Assembly (NCBI GenBank): GCA_964564785.1 | Contig: CAZMCT010000046.1 | Coordinates: 1 to 25,734, forward strand | From: CAZMCT01 sp964564785 | GTDB lineage: Bacteria > Planctomycetota > Phycisphaerae > UBA1845 > Fen-1342 | Reading direction: 5' to 3' | DNA length: 25,734 nt | Part shown: positions 7,037 to 14,700 of the stretch, in pieces | How positions within the stretch are numbered: the first letter of the stretch is position 1 | Layout of the letters: every line of letters begins with the position of its first letter | Made by a program: the position numbers and the translations under genes | The notes under the pieces: model-generated | The model's database searches: none | What the model saw: only the letters and a program-made list of their open reading frames with translations | What the model was told of the DNA's origin: nothing

Positions 7037-7669
7037 ATGCATCGTGCTTGGCTGGCGGGTGCTGTGCTCGCGATCGCGAGCGTGGCGGCCCGAGCGGATT
7101 CGCTCGATTTCACGTGGTGGTTCGCGTTCGGCCCGAACTGCGGCTGACAGTCGCACGCGCTGGGCGTCAGGTCTGACGCCACGGACAATTACGACGCGGG
7201 GATCGACATCGTCGACCCGCTCAATGACGCCGGCTTCGCGGCCGTGCACCACGGCACCGTCGACCCCGGCTGGAGCGGCCCGAAGGCGTTCTACGCCAAA
7301 GACTTCCGTGCTCCGCTCGCCCCCGGCCAGACGAAGGTCTGGGAACCGATCCACCTCTGGGCCCACCCCGAGTACTACGGCCAGGAGACGATGAGCATTT
7401 CCTTCCTGGCCGACGCCGCCTTCCCGCCGCCCATCGATTACGCCTACACGCTCGAGCTCCTCTACGTTCCGCCGGGAATGATCAACGCGCCGCCCGTCGG
7501 CACGCAGTGGCCGATCACCGACGGCGCGCTGACCGTCACGGTGCCGACGTACGCATCCTACGACGGTATGGGTGCCTACCAGTTCGCACTGCGCATCAGC
7601 CCGATTCCCGAGCCGGCCGCGGGCGCTCTGCTGGCGCTGGCGGCCGGGGCGCTGCGCCGCCGCCGATGA
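7037..7669 (+). CDS. PEP-CTERM secreted protein with in-frame UGA (selenoprotein candidate or pseudogene)
   Basis: GGAGG lies six bases before the ATG, followed by a clear signal peptide (HRAWLAGAVLAIASVAARA, residues 2-20). Codon 37 (7145-7147) is TGA, in the context Asn-Cys-Gly-TGA-Gln-Ser-His. The same frame then stays open for 173 further codons and ends in a PEP-CTERM sorting tail (IPEPAAGALLALAAGALRRRR type). The full product would be 210 residues, exported and anchored or processed at the envelope; its function is unknown. No other lesion is seen, so the gene is either very recently broken, misassembled at one base, or reads UGA as selenocysteine. A perfect hairpin with apical AGGUCU begins 16 bases after the UGA. 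The gene ends 28 bases from the convergent dockerin gene. I favour a single lesion or selenocysteine about equally. Confidence 0.7.
7163..7180 (+). promoter_or_regulatory. SECIS-like hairpin downstream of in-frame UGA
   Basis: GGCGTCAG-GT-CTGACGCC is a perfect inverted repeat. As RNA it folds into a six- or seven-pair stem with an AGGUCU (or GGUC) apical loop. The loop Gs lie 23-24 bases after the UGA at 7145-7147. Bacterial SECIS elements are known to sit just downstream of the Sec UGA with a G near the start of the apical loop, and the E. coli fdhF element, as I recall it, has the same AGGUCU loop. The bulged U of the E. coli stem is absent here. Confidence 0.4.
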
Positions 7670-7697
7670 GCGTCCGCGATTCACTCCGCCGCGCGGC

Positions 7698-8138
7698 TCA
7701 GCCGCCGCTGAGCAGCGCGACGAAGGGGTTGATGTCGCCGAAGCCCACTTCGCCGTCGCCGTTGATGTCGCCGTTGGCGTCCGGGCAGTCCGGGTACTGC
7801 GCGAAGTACGCGGCCGGGTTGCTCAGGCGCAGCACGAAGGCGTTGATGTCGCCGAAGCCGACCTGGCCGTCGCAGTTCAGGTCGCCGACCAGCACGGCCG
7901 GGCCGCCCGGCGTGACGACCCAGAAGCCGCCGGTGAGCTCGAAGTCGCCGCCGGTCATCGTTACGCCGGCGTCGGGCTGACCGATCGTGCCGGACAGCTC
8001 GAAGTCGCCGCCGGCGGTCCACATGGCTCCGCCGCCGTCGGCGGTCCACCAGTCGAGCGTTAACTCATCCGCAAGGGCAGCGGGCACCCCGAGCAGAATC
8101 ACGGCGCTCGCGGTCAGCATCATGTCTCGCGTCGACAT
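7698..8138 (-). CDS. Secreted dockerin/EF-hand-repeat protein
   Basis: A 146-residue exported protein. A signal peptide (residues 1-23, ending ALA) is followed by a short Gly-rich beta region with two related segments, DFELSGTIGQPDAG (45-58) and DFELTGGFW (65-73). Two calcium-loop repeats come next: GDLNCDGQVGFGDINAFV (85-102) and GDINGDGEVGFGDINPFV (123-140). The repeats carry the Asp/Asn ladder of type I dockerin or EF-hand loops and suggest Ca2+ binding or attachment to a cohesin-like partner. This C-terminal form recurs in Phycisphaerae exported proteins. It is the last gene of a three-gene operon, 15 bases after the C10 protease, with GGAG seven bases upstream of its ATG. Confidence 0.8.
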   Translation of the reverse strand: MSTRDMMLTASAVILLGVPAALADELTLDWWTADGGGAMWTAGGDFELSGTIGQPDAGVTMTGGDFELTGGFWVVTPGGPAVLVGDLNCDGQVGFGDINAFVLRLSNPAAYFAQYPDCPDANGDINGDGEVGFGDINPFVALLSGG

Positions 8139-8153
8139 GTCCAGTCTCCGTTG

Positions 8154-9665
8154 TTAGCGCACGACCATGCCCCCGCCACTGTGCAGTTTCAGGCAGCCGC
8201 CCTGAATCAGCACGCGGGTCTTGTCATCCGGGTCGCCGTCGAGGAAGAAGCGGGTATGCAGCCCGGGAGCACCGTAGAAGCGGATGGCCTGTCCCGCACC
8301 GCCGAGACAACGCACGAAGAACCCGGATCGCAGGATCTGGAGCATCTGGGCCGCCGCGAACGTCGTGTCGCCGCCCCAGGCATCCTGATCGAAGTAGCGC
8401 CAGGCACCGTTGCCGGCGTAGTACGGCAACATGGGGCCGCCAATGGCGACGTTCGGCACCACGTTGGCGATGGCATACTCGTTCTCGGGGTCGCCGAGGT
8501 AGAGACAATCCAGCGCGTACCACGCATCTGCCCCGCCGCTCCAGCCATAGTTCATGTGGTACCAGTAGTAGTGCGGGGGCGGGGGCCCCCCCCATTCCTC
8601 CCACCAGCCGTCGCACACGATCGAGTGCCCCTCGACGCGGTATTGCAGCGGCCGGTTGACGTTGAGTTGCTCCTTCAGAATGTTGAACCACTCAACCGCT
8701 TCGTAGTCGGCACGATAGATCACGCAGGTTGCGTCGTCGTACCAGAAGTCCTCGAAGACGTCTTCCATCTCCGCGGTGTTGGCGCTCGATCCGTCGCAGC
8801 CGTAGGTCATGCCGACATCCAGCCCCACATTGTGGCACAACGCGGCCACCCAGTTGATCTGGGTCCAGGTGACGGGCTGGCCGTTCTCGTCGTTGAACCA
8901 GCCGTTCCAGTCGTACTCGTATTCGTCGCACATGCTCGGCCAATGGTACGTTCCCGGAGCCTCCCCCCAGCGCCAATAGCGGATGACCTGCGCCCCGGCC
9001 GTGGCCACGCAGCCGACATACGCGTTGTGGTTGAAATCCTGCTGACTCGGCCACGAGCAACCCATGTCCGGACACTGCTGGTTGTACGGCGGGCACTGGT
9101 CCCACCGCGAGGTGAGCAGGACCTGGGCTTCCTGGTAGTTCATGCCGGCGCTGCGCTGGCCCCGACGTCGGACGTACGGCCCCGGATCGAAATCCGCGGC
9201 CGCGAGGATGTCGAACGCCGGCCGGTAATTCAGCTCGAGCAGGCCCCCGAGCTGGTCATCGGGCCCGATCGCGCGCCCGAGCTTCGCGGCGATGGCATCG
9301 AGAATGCCGCCCATCTTGTCCTTGAGCAGCGCGGTCATGCCCACGTCCAGCGTCGGATCGAGATCGGACATGTACGAAAACGCCTTGACCGGTTCGAGCT
9401 CGCGATGCAGCGAGAGCACGACGTAGCCCTTCGGCTTGACGGGACAGAAATACCCGAGCAGCCGGTCGCCGCGCTTGAATTCCTGGACAGCCCCGACTTG
9501 CGGGCTGTTCGACGTCGCCCAGAGTCCGTCCGCCAGCACGAGCTGCACGTGGTTGCGGGCCACGCGCAGGGCTTCCTCCGGCGTGGTCTGCTCGGACCGG
9601 ACACTCGTTCCGCCGGCCAGCAGCAAGGCGAGCGTGCCGACCGTGATTCTCACAGTCCATTTCAT
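8154..9665 (-). CDS. C10 (streptopain-family) cysteine protease, secreted
   Basis: A 503-residue exported protease of peptidase family C10, the papain-fold group of streptococcal SpeB. The signal peptide (1-24) is followed by a propeptide-like region (about 27-150, ALRVARNHV... GYVVLSLH) that keeps such enzymes inactive until cleaved. The catalytic cysteine is Cys219 in YVGCVATAGAQVIRYW, and the catalytic histidine is His347 in EGHSIVCDGW. A Trp-containing NYGWSGGADAWY segment (372-383) follows at the usual place. Residues from about 410 onward add a C-terminal beta-type extension. Eight or more further cysteines suggest disulfides. GGGAG lies nine bases before the ATG. It is the middle gene of the operon, 18 bases after the fibre gene and 15 before the dockerin gene. 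Confidence 0.88.
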   Translation of the reverse strand: MKWTVRITVGTLALLLAGGTSVRSEQTTPEEALRVARNHVQLVLADGLWATSNSPQVGAVQEFKRGDRLLGYFCPVKPKGYVVLSLHRELEPVKAFSYMSDLDPTLDVGMTALLKDKMGGILDAIAAKLGRAIGPDDQLGGLLELNYRPAFDILAAADFDPGPYVRRRGQRSAGMNYQEAQVLLTSRWDQCPPYNQQCPDMGCSWPSQQDFNHNAYVGCVATAGAQVIRYWRWGEAPGTYHWPSMCDEYEYDWNGWFNDENGQPVTWTQINWVAALCHNVGLDVGMTYGCDGSSANTAEMEDVFEDFWYDDATCVIYRADYEAVEWFNILKEQLNVNRPLQYRVEGHSIVCDGWWEEWGGPPPPHYYWYHMNYGWSGGADAWYALDCLYLGDPENEYAIANVVPNVAIGGPMLPYYAGNGAWRYFDQDAWGGDTTFAAAQMLQILRSGFFVRCLGGAGQAIRFYGAPGLHTRFFLDGDPDDKTRVLIQGGCLKLHSGGGMVVR

Positions 9666-9683
9666 GATGACACGCTCCCTTCG

Positions 9684-11510
9684 CTACTGTAGCGTGACCA
9701 GAACCAGGATCTGACCCGTCTCGCCCTGCTTCAGCGGCTCCATCGCCTTGCCGAGAATCGCCCCCTGCGCCCGCGCATGGTCGGTGACCTTCATGGCATG
9801 GCCCGGCCGCGATGAGGTCGTGAGCAGGTCGCCCGGCTCGATGCCGTGCTCGGTCGCGTCCACCTGGCAGTAGACGCGGCCGGCCAGGGCCACGTCGTGA
9901 TCGAACTGCCCGGCGCCGAGGCGCACGGCGGAGCCGAGGCCGTTGGCCCCGGCCACGATGCCGGCCACTTTGCGGTCGTACGCCGCGGTGCTGAGCATCA
10001 GTTTGCCGGGGTTGCGGGGGTCGATCACCACCACCGCCCCGGGCGTGATCGCGTCCTTGTCGGACACGTCAAAGCCCTCGGCGTAGTCCAGCCCCTCGCC
10101 GAGCTCGATGAGCACGGCGTTCGTGTCCCGACTGCGGATGGTCAGGTTTCCCCAGATGGAGGTCGCGCCGCCGATGTGGACCTCGCCGCCGTTGTTGTTC
10201 AGATAGAGAGTGCTGACCGCCCCGTTGTTGCGGGCCATGATCTCGTTGTTGTCGAACGCGAGGTTGGCGCCCGTGACCGAGCCTGCCACGACGAAGCCGC
10301 CGGAGCCCGGTTCCACGTCGCTGCCCCCTTCGACATGCAGCCGGATGTCCGGCGCGGCGGTTCCAATACCGACGTTCCCCTGGAAGTAGTTCCGCCCGCC
10401 CACGAAGTACCCGGCATAGCCGTCGGCGCTCGCCACTTCTCCCAGTACGCCCTTGCCGCTGCCGTAATGGCGACCACGGACGCCGGCCCCATTGGAGCCG
10501 GTGCTCGAGACGAAGCCGTAAACGCCTGCGGCGCTGCCCCCGGGGGTCGTGGCGCTCAGTGTCCCGCGCACGCCGGAGCTGCCGTCAGCGGTTGAGGAGC
10601 AGTCGCCATGAACGGCCGGCCACGTTCCGGTAGCCCCGTTGCGCAGGGCGTAGACGGGAATCCCGCTGCATTCGGCCCAGATGGCGTGCAGGCCGGTCCC
10701 GTTGACGACGTGAAGCGTCGCCGCCGGGGCGGTCGTGCCGATCGCGAAATTGCCGCCATCGGCCTGGAACCAACTGTCCGCTCCATCCACGCCGATCACG
10801 GCGGACGCACCGGTCGTGTTGTCACCGCGATTGAAGACCACCGTCTTGCCGCCCGTGGTGTTCGTGCTGCGAAAGAACCGAATGGTCGCGTTACTCACAC
10901 CGTCCAGCGGCATCGGGTTGATGTCCATCAACGTGTAACTGCTGGCGCTGCGCTTCTCCAACCGCAACTGCTGGAAAGACGCATCGTTGACCACCGTGTA
11001 ACTGGCTGGATCGCCATCGGCCTGAAGACGCAGAATGGCGGCGGCGCCGGCCACGTGCAGCTTGTCCAGCGGCGTTGTGGTGCCCAGACCCACGTTCCCG
11101 GCCGCGTCCACACTGATCCCGCGCGTCGTCAGACTGAACGGCGCGGCGTGCAGCGGCTGCCGCGGACTGACGGTCGTGAACGTCCCCCCGCCCGCGGGCG
11201 AGCGGACCGCGATCTCCAGCCAGCGGGCATTGCCGTCGAACACGGCCGCCCCGAAGTCGGGCGCGGCCGTGAACAGCCCGGCCTGCACGGTCACCGCGTT
11301 GGCTGCGACCGTGGAGCCGATCTGCGTGCCGCCCTGCGCCGCGTCCCACAGGCTGAACTGGAAGTCGGCCGTGCCGGTGAGCGGCGCGCCGGCCTGTTTG
11401 AGCTGCCCCTGATAGGTGAACGCCGTGCCCACGGGGGCCTGGGCATACAGCGCGGCCGCGCTCAGCGCGACCAGCAGAGCCCCGATTCCACGAAGCCGAT
11501 TCGTCGCCAT
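9684..11510 (-). CDS. Tail-fibre-like secreted surface protein
   Basis: A 608-residue exported protein. The start at 11510 is fixed by AAAGGAGG six bases upstream and a signal peptide (1-23, ending LYAQA). Residues 28-128 form the FTYQGQLKQAGAPL...RWLEIAVRS...SPRQPLHAAPFSL domain common in planctomycete and acidobacterial surface proteins. Three fibre motifs follow: NVGLGTTTPLDKLHV (139-153), NFAIGTTAPAATLHV (254-268) and NVGIGTAAPDIRLHV (379-393), with Gly-rich GVYGFVSSTG / GVRGRHYGSGKGVLGE repeats between. The C-terminal 140 residues (GLDYAEGFDV ... VALAGRVYCQVDA ... GDLLTTSS) recall the DYAE-containing chaperone or autoprotease ends of phage tailspikes; I cannot confirm autocleavage. It probably trimerises and binds a surface or glycan. 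It is the first gene of the operon with the C10 protease and dockerin protein. Confidence 0.8.
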   Translation of the reverse strand: MATNRLRGIGALLVALSAAALYAQAPVGTAFTYQGQLKQAGAPLTGTADFQFSLWDAAQGGTQIGSTVAANAVTVQAGLFTAAPDFGAAVFDGNARWLEIAVRSPAGGGTFTTVSPRQPLHAAPFSLTTRGISVDAAGNVGLGTTTPLDKLHVAGAAAILRLQADGDPASYTVVNDASFQQLRLEKRSASSYTLMDINPMPLDGVSNATIRFFRSTNTTGGKTVVFNRGDNTTGASAVIGVDGADSWFQADGGNFAIGTTAPAATLHVVNGTGLHAIWAECSGIPVYALRNGATGTWPAVHGDCSSTADGSSGVRGTLSATTPGGSAAGVYGFVSSTGSNGAGVRGRHYGSGKGVLGEVASADGYAGYFVGGRNYFQGNVGIGTAAPDIRLHVEGGSDVEPGSGGFVVAGSVTGANLAFDNNEIMARNNGAVSTLYLNNNGGEVHIGGATSIWGNLTIRSRDTNAVLIELGEGLDYAEGFDVSDKDAITPGAVVVIDPRNPGKLMLSTAAYDRKVAGIVAGANGLGSAVRLGAGQFDHDVALAGRVYCQVDATEHGIEPGDLLTTSSRPGHAMKVTDHARAQGAILGKAMEPLKQGETGQILVLVTLQ

Positions 11511-11688
11511 GCTGCACCTCCTTTGTGACGTGAGCGTCGGATCCCGATCGCCGCATCGGCCATGCGGCGACCGGCGGTGATGCACTCAGAATCCGGGGTG
11601 GAGCCTGACGGAAGGCGTGGAAACAGAGGTGTCCTCGCGGCCAGGTGCGCACCCCCGAGCGAATAGCCGCGATAATCTGACGGATGGT

Positions 11689-11694
11689 ATTATA
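11689..11694 (-). promoter_or_regulatory. Candidate -10 box of the fibre/protease/dockerin operon
   Basis: A perfect TATAAT reads on the minus strand 179 bases before the fibre ATG. It is unusually AT-rich for its surroundings. No good -35 box is seen at 16-18 bases (closest TGGTGC at 18). The long leader (about 170 bases) to the strong ribosome binding site at 11514-11522 could hold further control. Confidence 0.4.
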
Positions 11695-11842
11695 CCTCCG
11701 CTCGACAGAGGCGCACCATTCTTTTTTTCCTGGCGCGGGTCGTCCCAAGCCCCCCGCGCCTGGGCTGGCCGGTCGCGGGCTTCTCTCCGCCGCGCGCGGT
11801 GCTTCCCTTGAAGCCCGCCCGCGCCCAACGTACGCTCCCGCC

Positions 11843-12589
11843 ATGTTCTACCGCTTCTACGACGCGCTTTTTGCCGGCAAGGATTACGCGGGTGAGATCG
11901 CCCGCGTGCTGGCCATCGCTGGCATCGGGCGCCCGGTGCGCGTGCTCGAAATCGGCGCCGGCACCGGCAACCACACGCGGGTTTTGGCCGAGGCCGGACA
12001 TCACGTGACGGCCGTGGACATCGACCCGCGCATGGTCGAGATCGCCCGCGCAAAGCTGGCGGGCCTGCCGGTCGAAGTGGCCCGGCGAATCGAGTACGTG
12101 CTGGGGCGGGTGGAAGAGTTGGAGGCCCGCGACTTCGAGCTCGGGCTGGCGCTGTTCAACGTCGTGAACTACCTCGAGCGGTTGCCCGCCCTGGAAGGCT
12201 TCCTGGGGGCGGTGGCCGTGAGGCTTCGGCCCGGAGCGGCCTTTCTGTTCGACGCCTGGAACGGCGTCGCCGCGCTGCTCGATCCGCCCAAGGACAAGCA
12301 GACCGTCGCCGAAACGCCCACCCACCGGGTCCGCGCCATGCTTACCAGCCGCACCGATCCGCTGGCCCTGCGGAGCTTGCTCTACTACGAACTCGAAGCC
12401 GAGGAGCGGGCGACCGGCCGGATCGAACGCGGAACGTACGAGCTGGCGCAGACCTTTTGGCCGCCCAAGGTCATCAGCGACGCTGCGGAGGCGGCCGGTC
12501 TCCAGCTCTGCGGCGTGTACGCGCTGGACGATGTTACGCGACCGGCAATCCCGCGCGACTGGAAAATCCTTTTCGTCACGCGGCGCTGA
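11843..12589 (+). CDS. Class I SAM-dependent methyltransferase
   Basis: A 248-residue Rossmann-fold methyltransferase. Motif I is VLEIGAGTGNHT (34-45), the acidic end of strand 2 is AVDIDP (57-62), and FNVVNYL (105-111) occupies the motif IV region. The C-terminal half has an antiparallel insertion (RALRS...LLYYELEAEERATG) typical of small-molecule methyltransferases. The substrate cannot be inferred. The ATG at 11843 has no Shine-Dalgarno sequence, but TACGCT lies six bases upstream, so the mRNA may be leaderless. An open extension upstream is not protein-like and is ignored. The next methyltransferase starts 47 bases downstream in the same direction, so the two are probably one transcript. 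Confidence 0.75.
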   Translation: MFYRFYDALFAGKDYAGEIARVLAIAGIGRPVRVLEIGAGTGNHTRVLAEAGHHVTAVDIDPRMVEIARAKLAGLPVEVARRIEYVLGRVEELEARDFELGLALFNVVNYLERLPALEGFLGAVAVRLRPGAAFLFDAWNGVAALLDPPKDKQTVAETPTHRVRAMLTSRTDPLALRSLLYYELEAEERATGRIERGTYELAQTFWPPKVISDAAEAAGLQLCGVYALDDVTRPAIPRDWKILFVTRR

Positions 12590-12636
12590 GCGGCCGCTGC
12601 GGACCGCCGGGCGCCCCACGGCGGCGAAGGCCCCAG

Positions 12637-13503
12637 ATGACGCAGTCGAACCGGCAGCACCATTTGACGACCGCCGCGGCCGACCGGCACTCGCCGCCGC
12701 GCGGCGGAATGGTCGGCTGGCTCAAGCGTGTGCTGGCGGAGCCGGCCACGCGCGGCCTGGACCTCGACGATCCGGCCACGACTGAGCTGCGCCGGCACAT
12801 CGTCCGTACCAAGCCCGGTCTGCGGCAGATTTACGAGGAATGGTACGCGCTGTTGGCGGCGGCGCTGCCGCAGGGCGGCCCGGCGCTCGAGCTCGGTTCG
12901 GGCGGTGGATTCGCCGCCGAAGTGATCCCCGAGCTGATCACGTCCGACGTCTTCGCCTGCCCCGGTGTGCAGCGCGTGATCGACGCCCGGGAGCTTCCGT
13001 TCGCCGCAGGCGAGCTGCGGGGGATCATCATGACGAACGTGTTCCATCACGTGCCGCAGCCGCGACGGCTGCTGGCCGAGGCCGCGCGCTGCCTGCGTCC
13101 GGGCGGCGCTCTGGCCATGATCGAGCCCTGGATGACCCCCTGGTCCGAGTTGGTCTACACGCGCCTGCACCACGAGCCGTTTGAGAAGGCGGCCGGGTGG
13201 GAGTTTCCCGCCGGCGGGCCGCTGTCCAGTTCGAACGGAGCCTTGCCGTGGATCGTATTTCATCGCGACCGGGCGGTGCTGGCCGCGGAATACCCGCAAT
13301 TGCGGCTCGAATCGGTGCGGCCGTTGATGCCGCTGCGCTACCTGCTGGCGGGCGGCGTCTCGCTGCGGGCGCTCGTGCCGGGGTGGACCTGGGGGCTGTG
13401 GCGCGGGGTCGAGCGGGCGCTGTCGCCATGCATGAACTGGCTGGGGCTGTTCGCATGCATCGTGATGCGGCGGGTTCCACCCGCATCGAGCGCGGGCGGC
13501 TGA
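12637..13503 (+). CDS. SAM-dependent methyltransferase (type 11-like)
   Basis: A 288-residue protein. A polar N-terminal stretch is followed by KPGLRQIYEEWYALL (59-73), motif I ALELGSGGGF (83-92), DARELPFAAGELRG (116-129), NVFHHVPQPRRLL (134-146) and LRPGGALAMIEPWMTPWS (153-170), the order of Methyltransf_11 enzymes. The C-terminal 60 residues are hydrophobic (PGWTWGLW, MNWLGLFACIVM) and may touch the membrane. Such enzymes often act on lipid or glycan precursors, but the target is unknown. GAAGG lies six bases before the ATG; a second Met at residue 25 is an alternative start. It follows another methyltransferase gene by 47 bases. Confidence 0.75.
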   Translation: MTQSNRQHHLTTAAADRHSPPRGGMVGWLKRVLAEPATRGLDLDDPATTELRRHIVRTKPGLRQIYEEWYALLAAALPQGGPALELGSGGGFAAEVIPELITSDVFACPGVQRVIDARELPFAAGELRGIIMTNVFHHVPQPRRLLAEAARCLRPGGALAMIEPWMTPWSELVYTRLHHEPFEKAAGWEFPAGGPLSSSNGALPWIVFHRDRAVLAAEYPQLRLESVRPLMPLRYLLAGGVSLRALVPGWTWGLWRGVERALSPCMNWLGLFACIVMRRVPPASSAGG

Positions 13504-13513
13504 CGGGGCGCAA

Positions 13514-13543
13514 GAAAAAAGGGCCGACCCCTCCGGACGGCCC
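13514..13543 (-). terminator. Intrinsic terminator (minus strand)
   Basis: On the minus strand a GGGCCG/CGGCCC stem (13521-13543) is followed directly by TTTTTTC. It lies 139 bases past the stop of the minus-strand PEP-CTERM gene and 11 bases past the stop of the plus-strand methyltransferase, and has the right polarity to end the former. Confidence 0.6.
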
Positions 13544-13575
13544 CAGACGCTAAGCACCCCTGACAAAAACTGGGG

Positions 13576-13646
13576 GACCGACCTCCGGTCGGTCAGTTGA
13601 CAGGCCGAAGGCCTGTCCCCCAAGGTTGACAGGCCGGAGGCCTGCC
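13576..13646. repeat. Three successive 8-bp palindromic hairpins
   Basis: Three stem-loops with three-base loops lie in a row: GACCGACC-tcc-GGTCGGTC (13576-13594), GACAGGCC-gaa-GGCCTGTC (13599-13617) and GACAGGCC-gga-GGCCTGCC (13628-13646, one mismatch). The second and third share TTGACAGGCC starts. They sit between a terminator and the end of a PEP-CTERM gene. Their similarity indicates duplicated REP-like units rather than three unrelated terminators. Confidence 0.75.
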
Positions 13647-13681
13647 ATGAAGGGTCGTGACAGAAAGGGAAAACAGCTCGC

Positions 13682-14374
13682 TCAACGCCGTCGCAGGAGC
13701 ACGCCCAGCGCGAGCAATGCCAGCCCGAGCGGCTCGGGGACGCCGTAGACCTGGAAAGCGAGATCCGTCGGTTCCTCACCCGGCAGTTCATCCACCGGCG
13801 TCCAGGTGTTCAGGCCGAAGAGCGGAATCTGGACCTCGGCCTGCGCGCCTTCCGGCGGCGGGCCGTCGCCCGTGCTGAGGGCCACGTTGCGCCCCGCGCC
13901 GCTGCCGTTGTTGCTGCTGACCAGCCGGACCCCGACGTAATATTGCCCGGGATCGAGAGCGGTCGGCGGAATATCGACCCACCCGTTGTACAGCGTGTAA
14001 CCCCACTTGGTCCCGAATGTCGCTTCGAGCTGCCACGACTCGATCGCATACGTCGGGTCGTACGGCCCCAGCCCAGCCCCGATGTTCTCGAGGCTGTCGT
14101 CGAGGATCAGCACCTCGACCGTGTAGGCGTACATCGGGTAGAACCCGCCCGCCCAGCGGATCGACTCCACCTGTACCGGCGACTCCAGCAGCATGTCGTC
14201 AATCGCCCACGAGGTCGGGATCACGGAGTCTCGTTCGGACGAGAAGTACGACTCGCCGTCGAATCCGCCGGGATCGGGACTCAGGAAATTGTCCCACAGC
14301 AACTCCGCCGGCGCGGCCACCGTGCCCAACAACAGCGACAAGCCCACCGCGACGTACAGTCCGCGCATTTGCAT
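13682..14374 (-). CDS. PEP-CTERM secreted protein
   Basis: A 230-residue exported protein of unknown function. The signal peptide is residues 1-23 (MRGLYVAVGLSLLLGTVAAPA), the body is beta-rich, and the C-terminus is a PEP-CTERM tail (VPEPLGLALLALGVLLRRR). In the body, the segments LLWDNFLSPDPGGFDGESYFSS and SWAIDDMLLESPVQVESIRW resemble secreted planctomycete proteins with a jelly-roll-like fold. It is probably exported and recognised by an exosortase-type system, though no exosortase is in the window. AGGAG lies three bases before the first Met and nine before a second Met two codons later; the second may be the true start. A terminator follows downstream at 13514-13543. Confidence 0.75.
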   Translation of the reverse strand: MQMRGLYVAVGLSLLLGTVAAPAELLWDNFLSPDPGGFDGESYFSSERDSVIPTSWAIDDMLLESPVQVESIRWAGGFYPMYAYTVEVLILDDSLENIGAGLGPYDPTYAIESWQLEATFGTKWGYTLYNGWVDIPPTALDPGQYYVGVRLVSSNNGSGAGRNVALSTGDGPPPEGAQAEVQIPLFGLNTWTPVDELPGEEPTDLAFQVYGVPEPLGLALLALGVLLRRR

Positions 14375-14700
14375 TCTCTCCTGCCCTGCCGGCCCCCGCG
14401 CCGCCGACCCGCCCGCCGGGCGCAAACCCAGAGCGGGCGTAGCCGGCCGTGCGGCCGCTACGGCGGGGCCCCCGGCACCTCCGAGACACCGGGGCACGAA
14501 GCCAGTGGATGGAATGTCCAGCGGTAGAGGACTCGCGCCTCTACGCAAAACTCTTAGGCCGCCCCGGTGAGTTGAATCAAGCGGGCGCGTGAGAAACTTC
14601 CGGAAAACCCCGTTCCGGCGCTCTCCAGCGGCCACTCGGCCGGGCCCACCCCCGCCATGTTCCTGTAATCAGCCCCCGCGCGCCGATAACTCGCGGTCGC
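14375..14700. other. Non-coding gap with small hairpins
   Basis: No gene is seen between pheA and the PEP-CTERM gene. The gap contains three hairpins: GTAGCCGGCCG/CGGCCGCTAC (about 14438-14460, one bulge), GTAGAGG-actcgcg-CCTCTAC (14524-14544), and CCGGAA/TTCCGG (about 14600-14617). None has a T-tract, so none is a clear terminator for pheA. Confidence 0.5.

Noticed and set aside
7145..7147. Genome-wide reassignment of UGA as a sense codon
   Set aside because: Other genes end at TGA in sensible places (the CII-like gene two bases from its neighbour's stop, the kinase overlapping the next start), so UGA is a normal stop here.
8575..8600. G and C runs in the C10 protease gene as a possible frameshift
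   Set aside because: The frame reads through with the family's catalytic histidine before and the NYGWSG motif after, so it is intact.
14521..14546. A tRNA-like stretch (GTCCAGCGGTAGAGG...)
   Set aside because: It forms only a single hairpin (GTAGAGG/CCTCTAC) with no acceptor, D or T arms.
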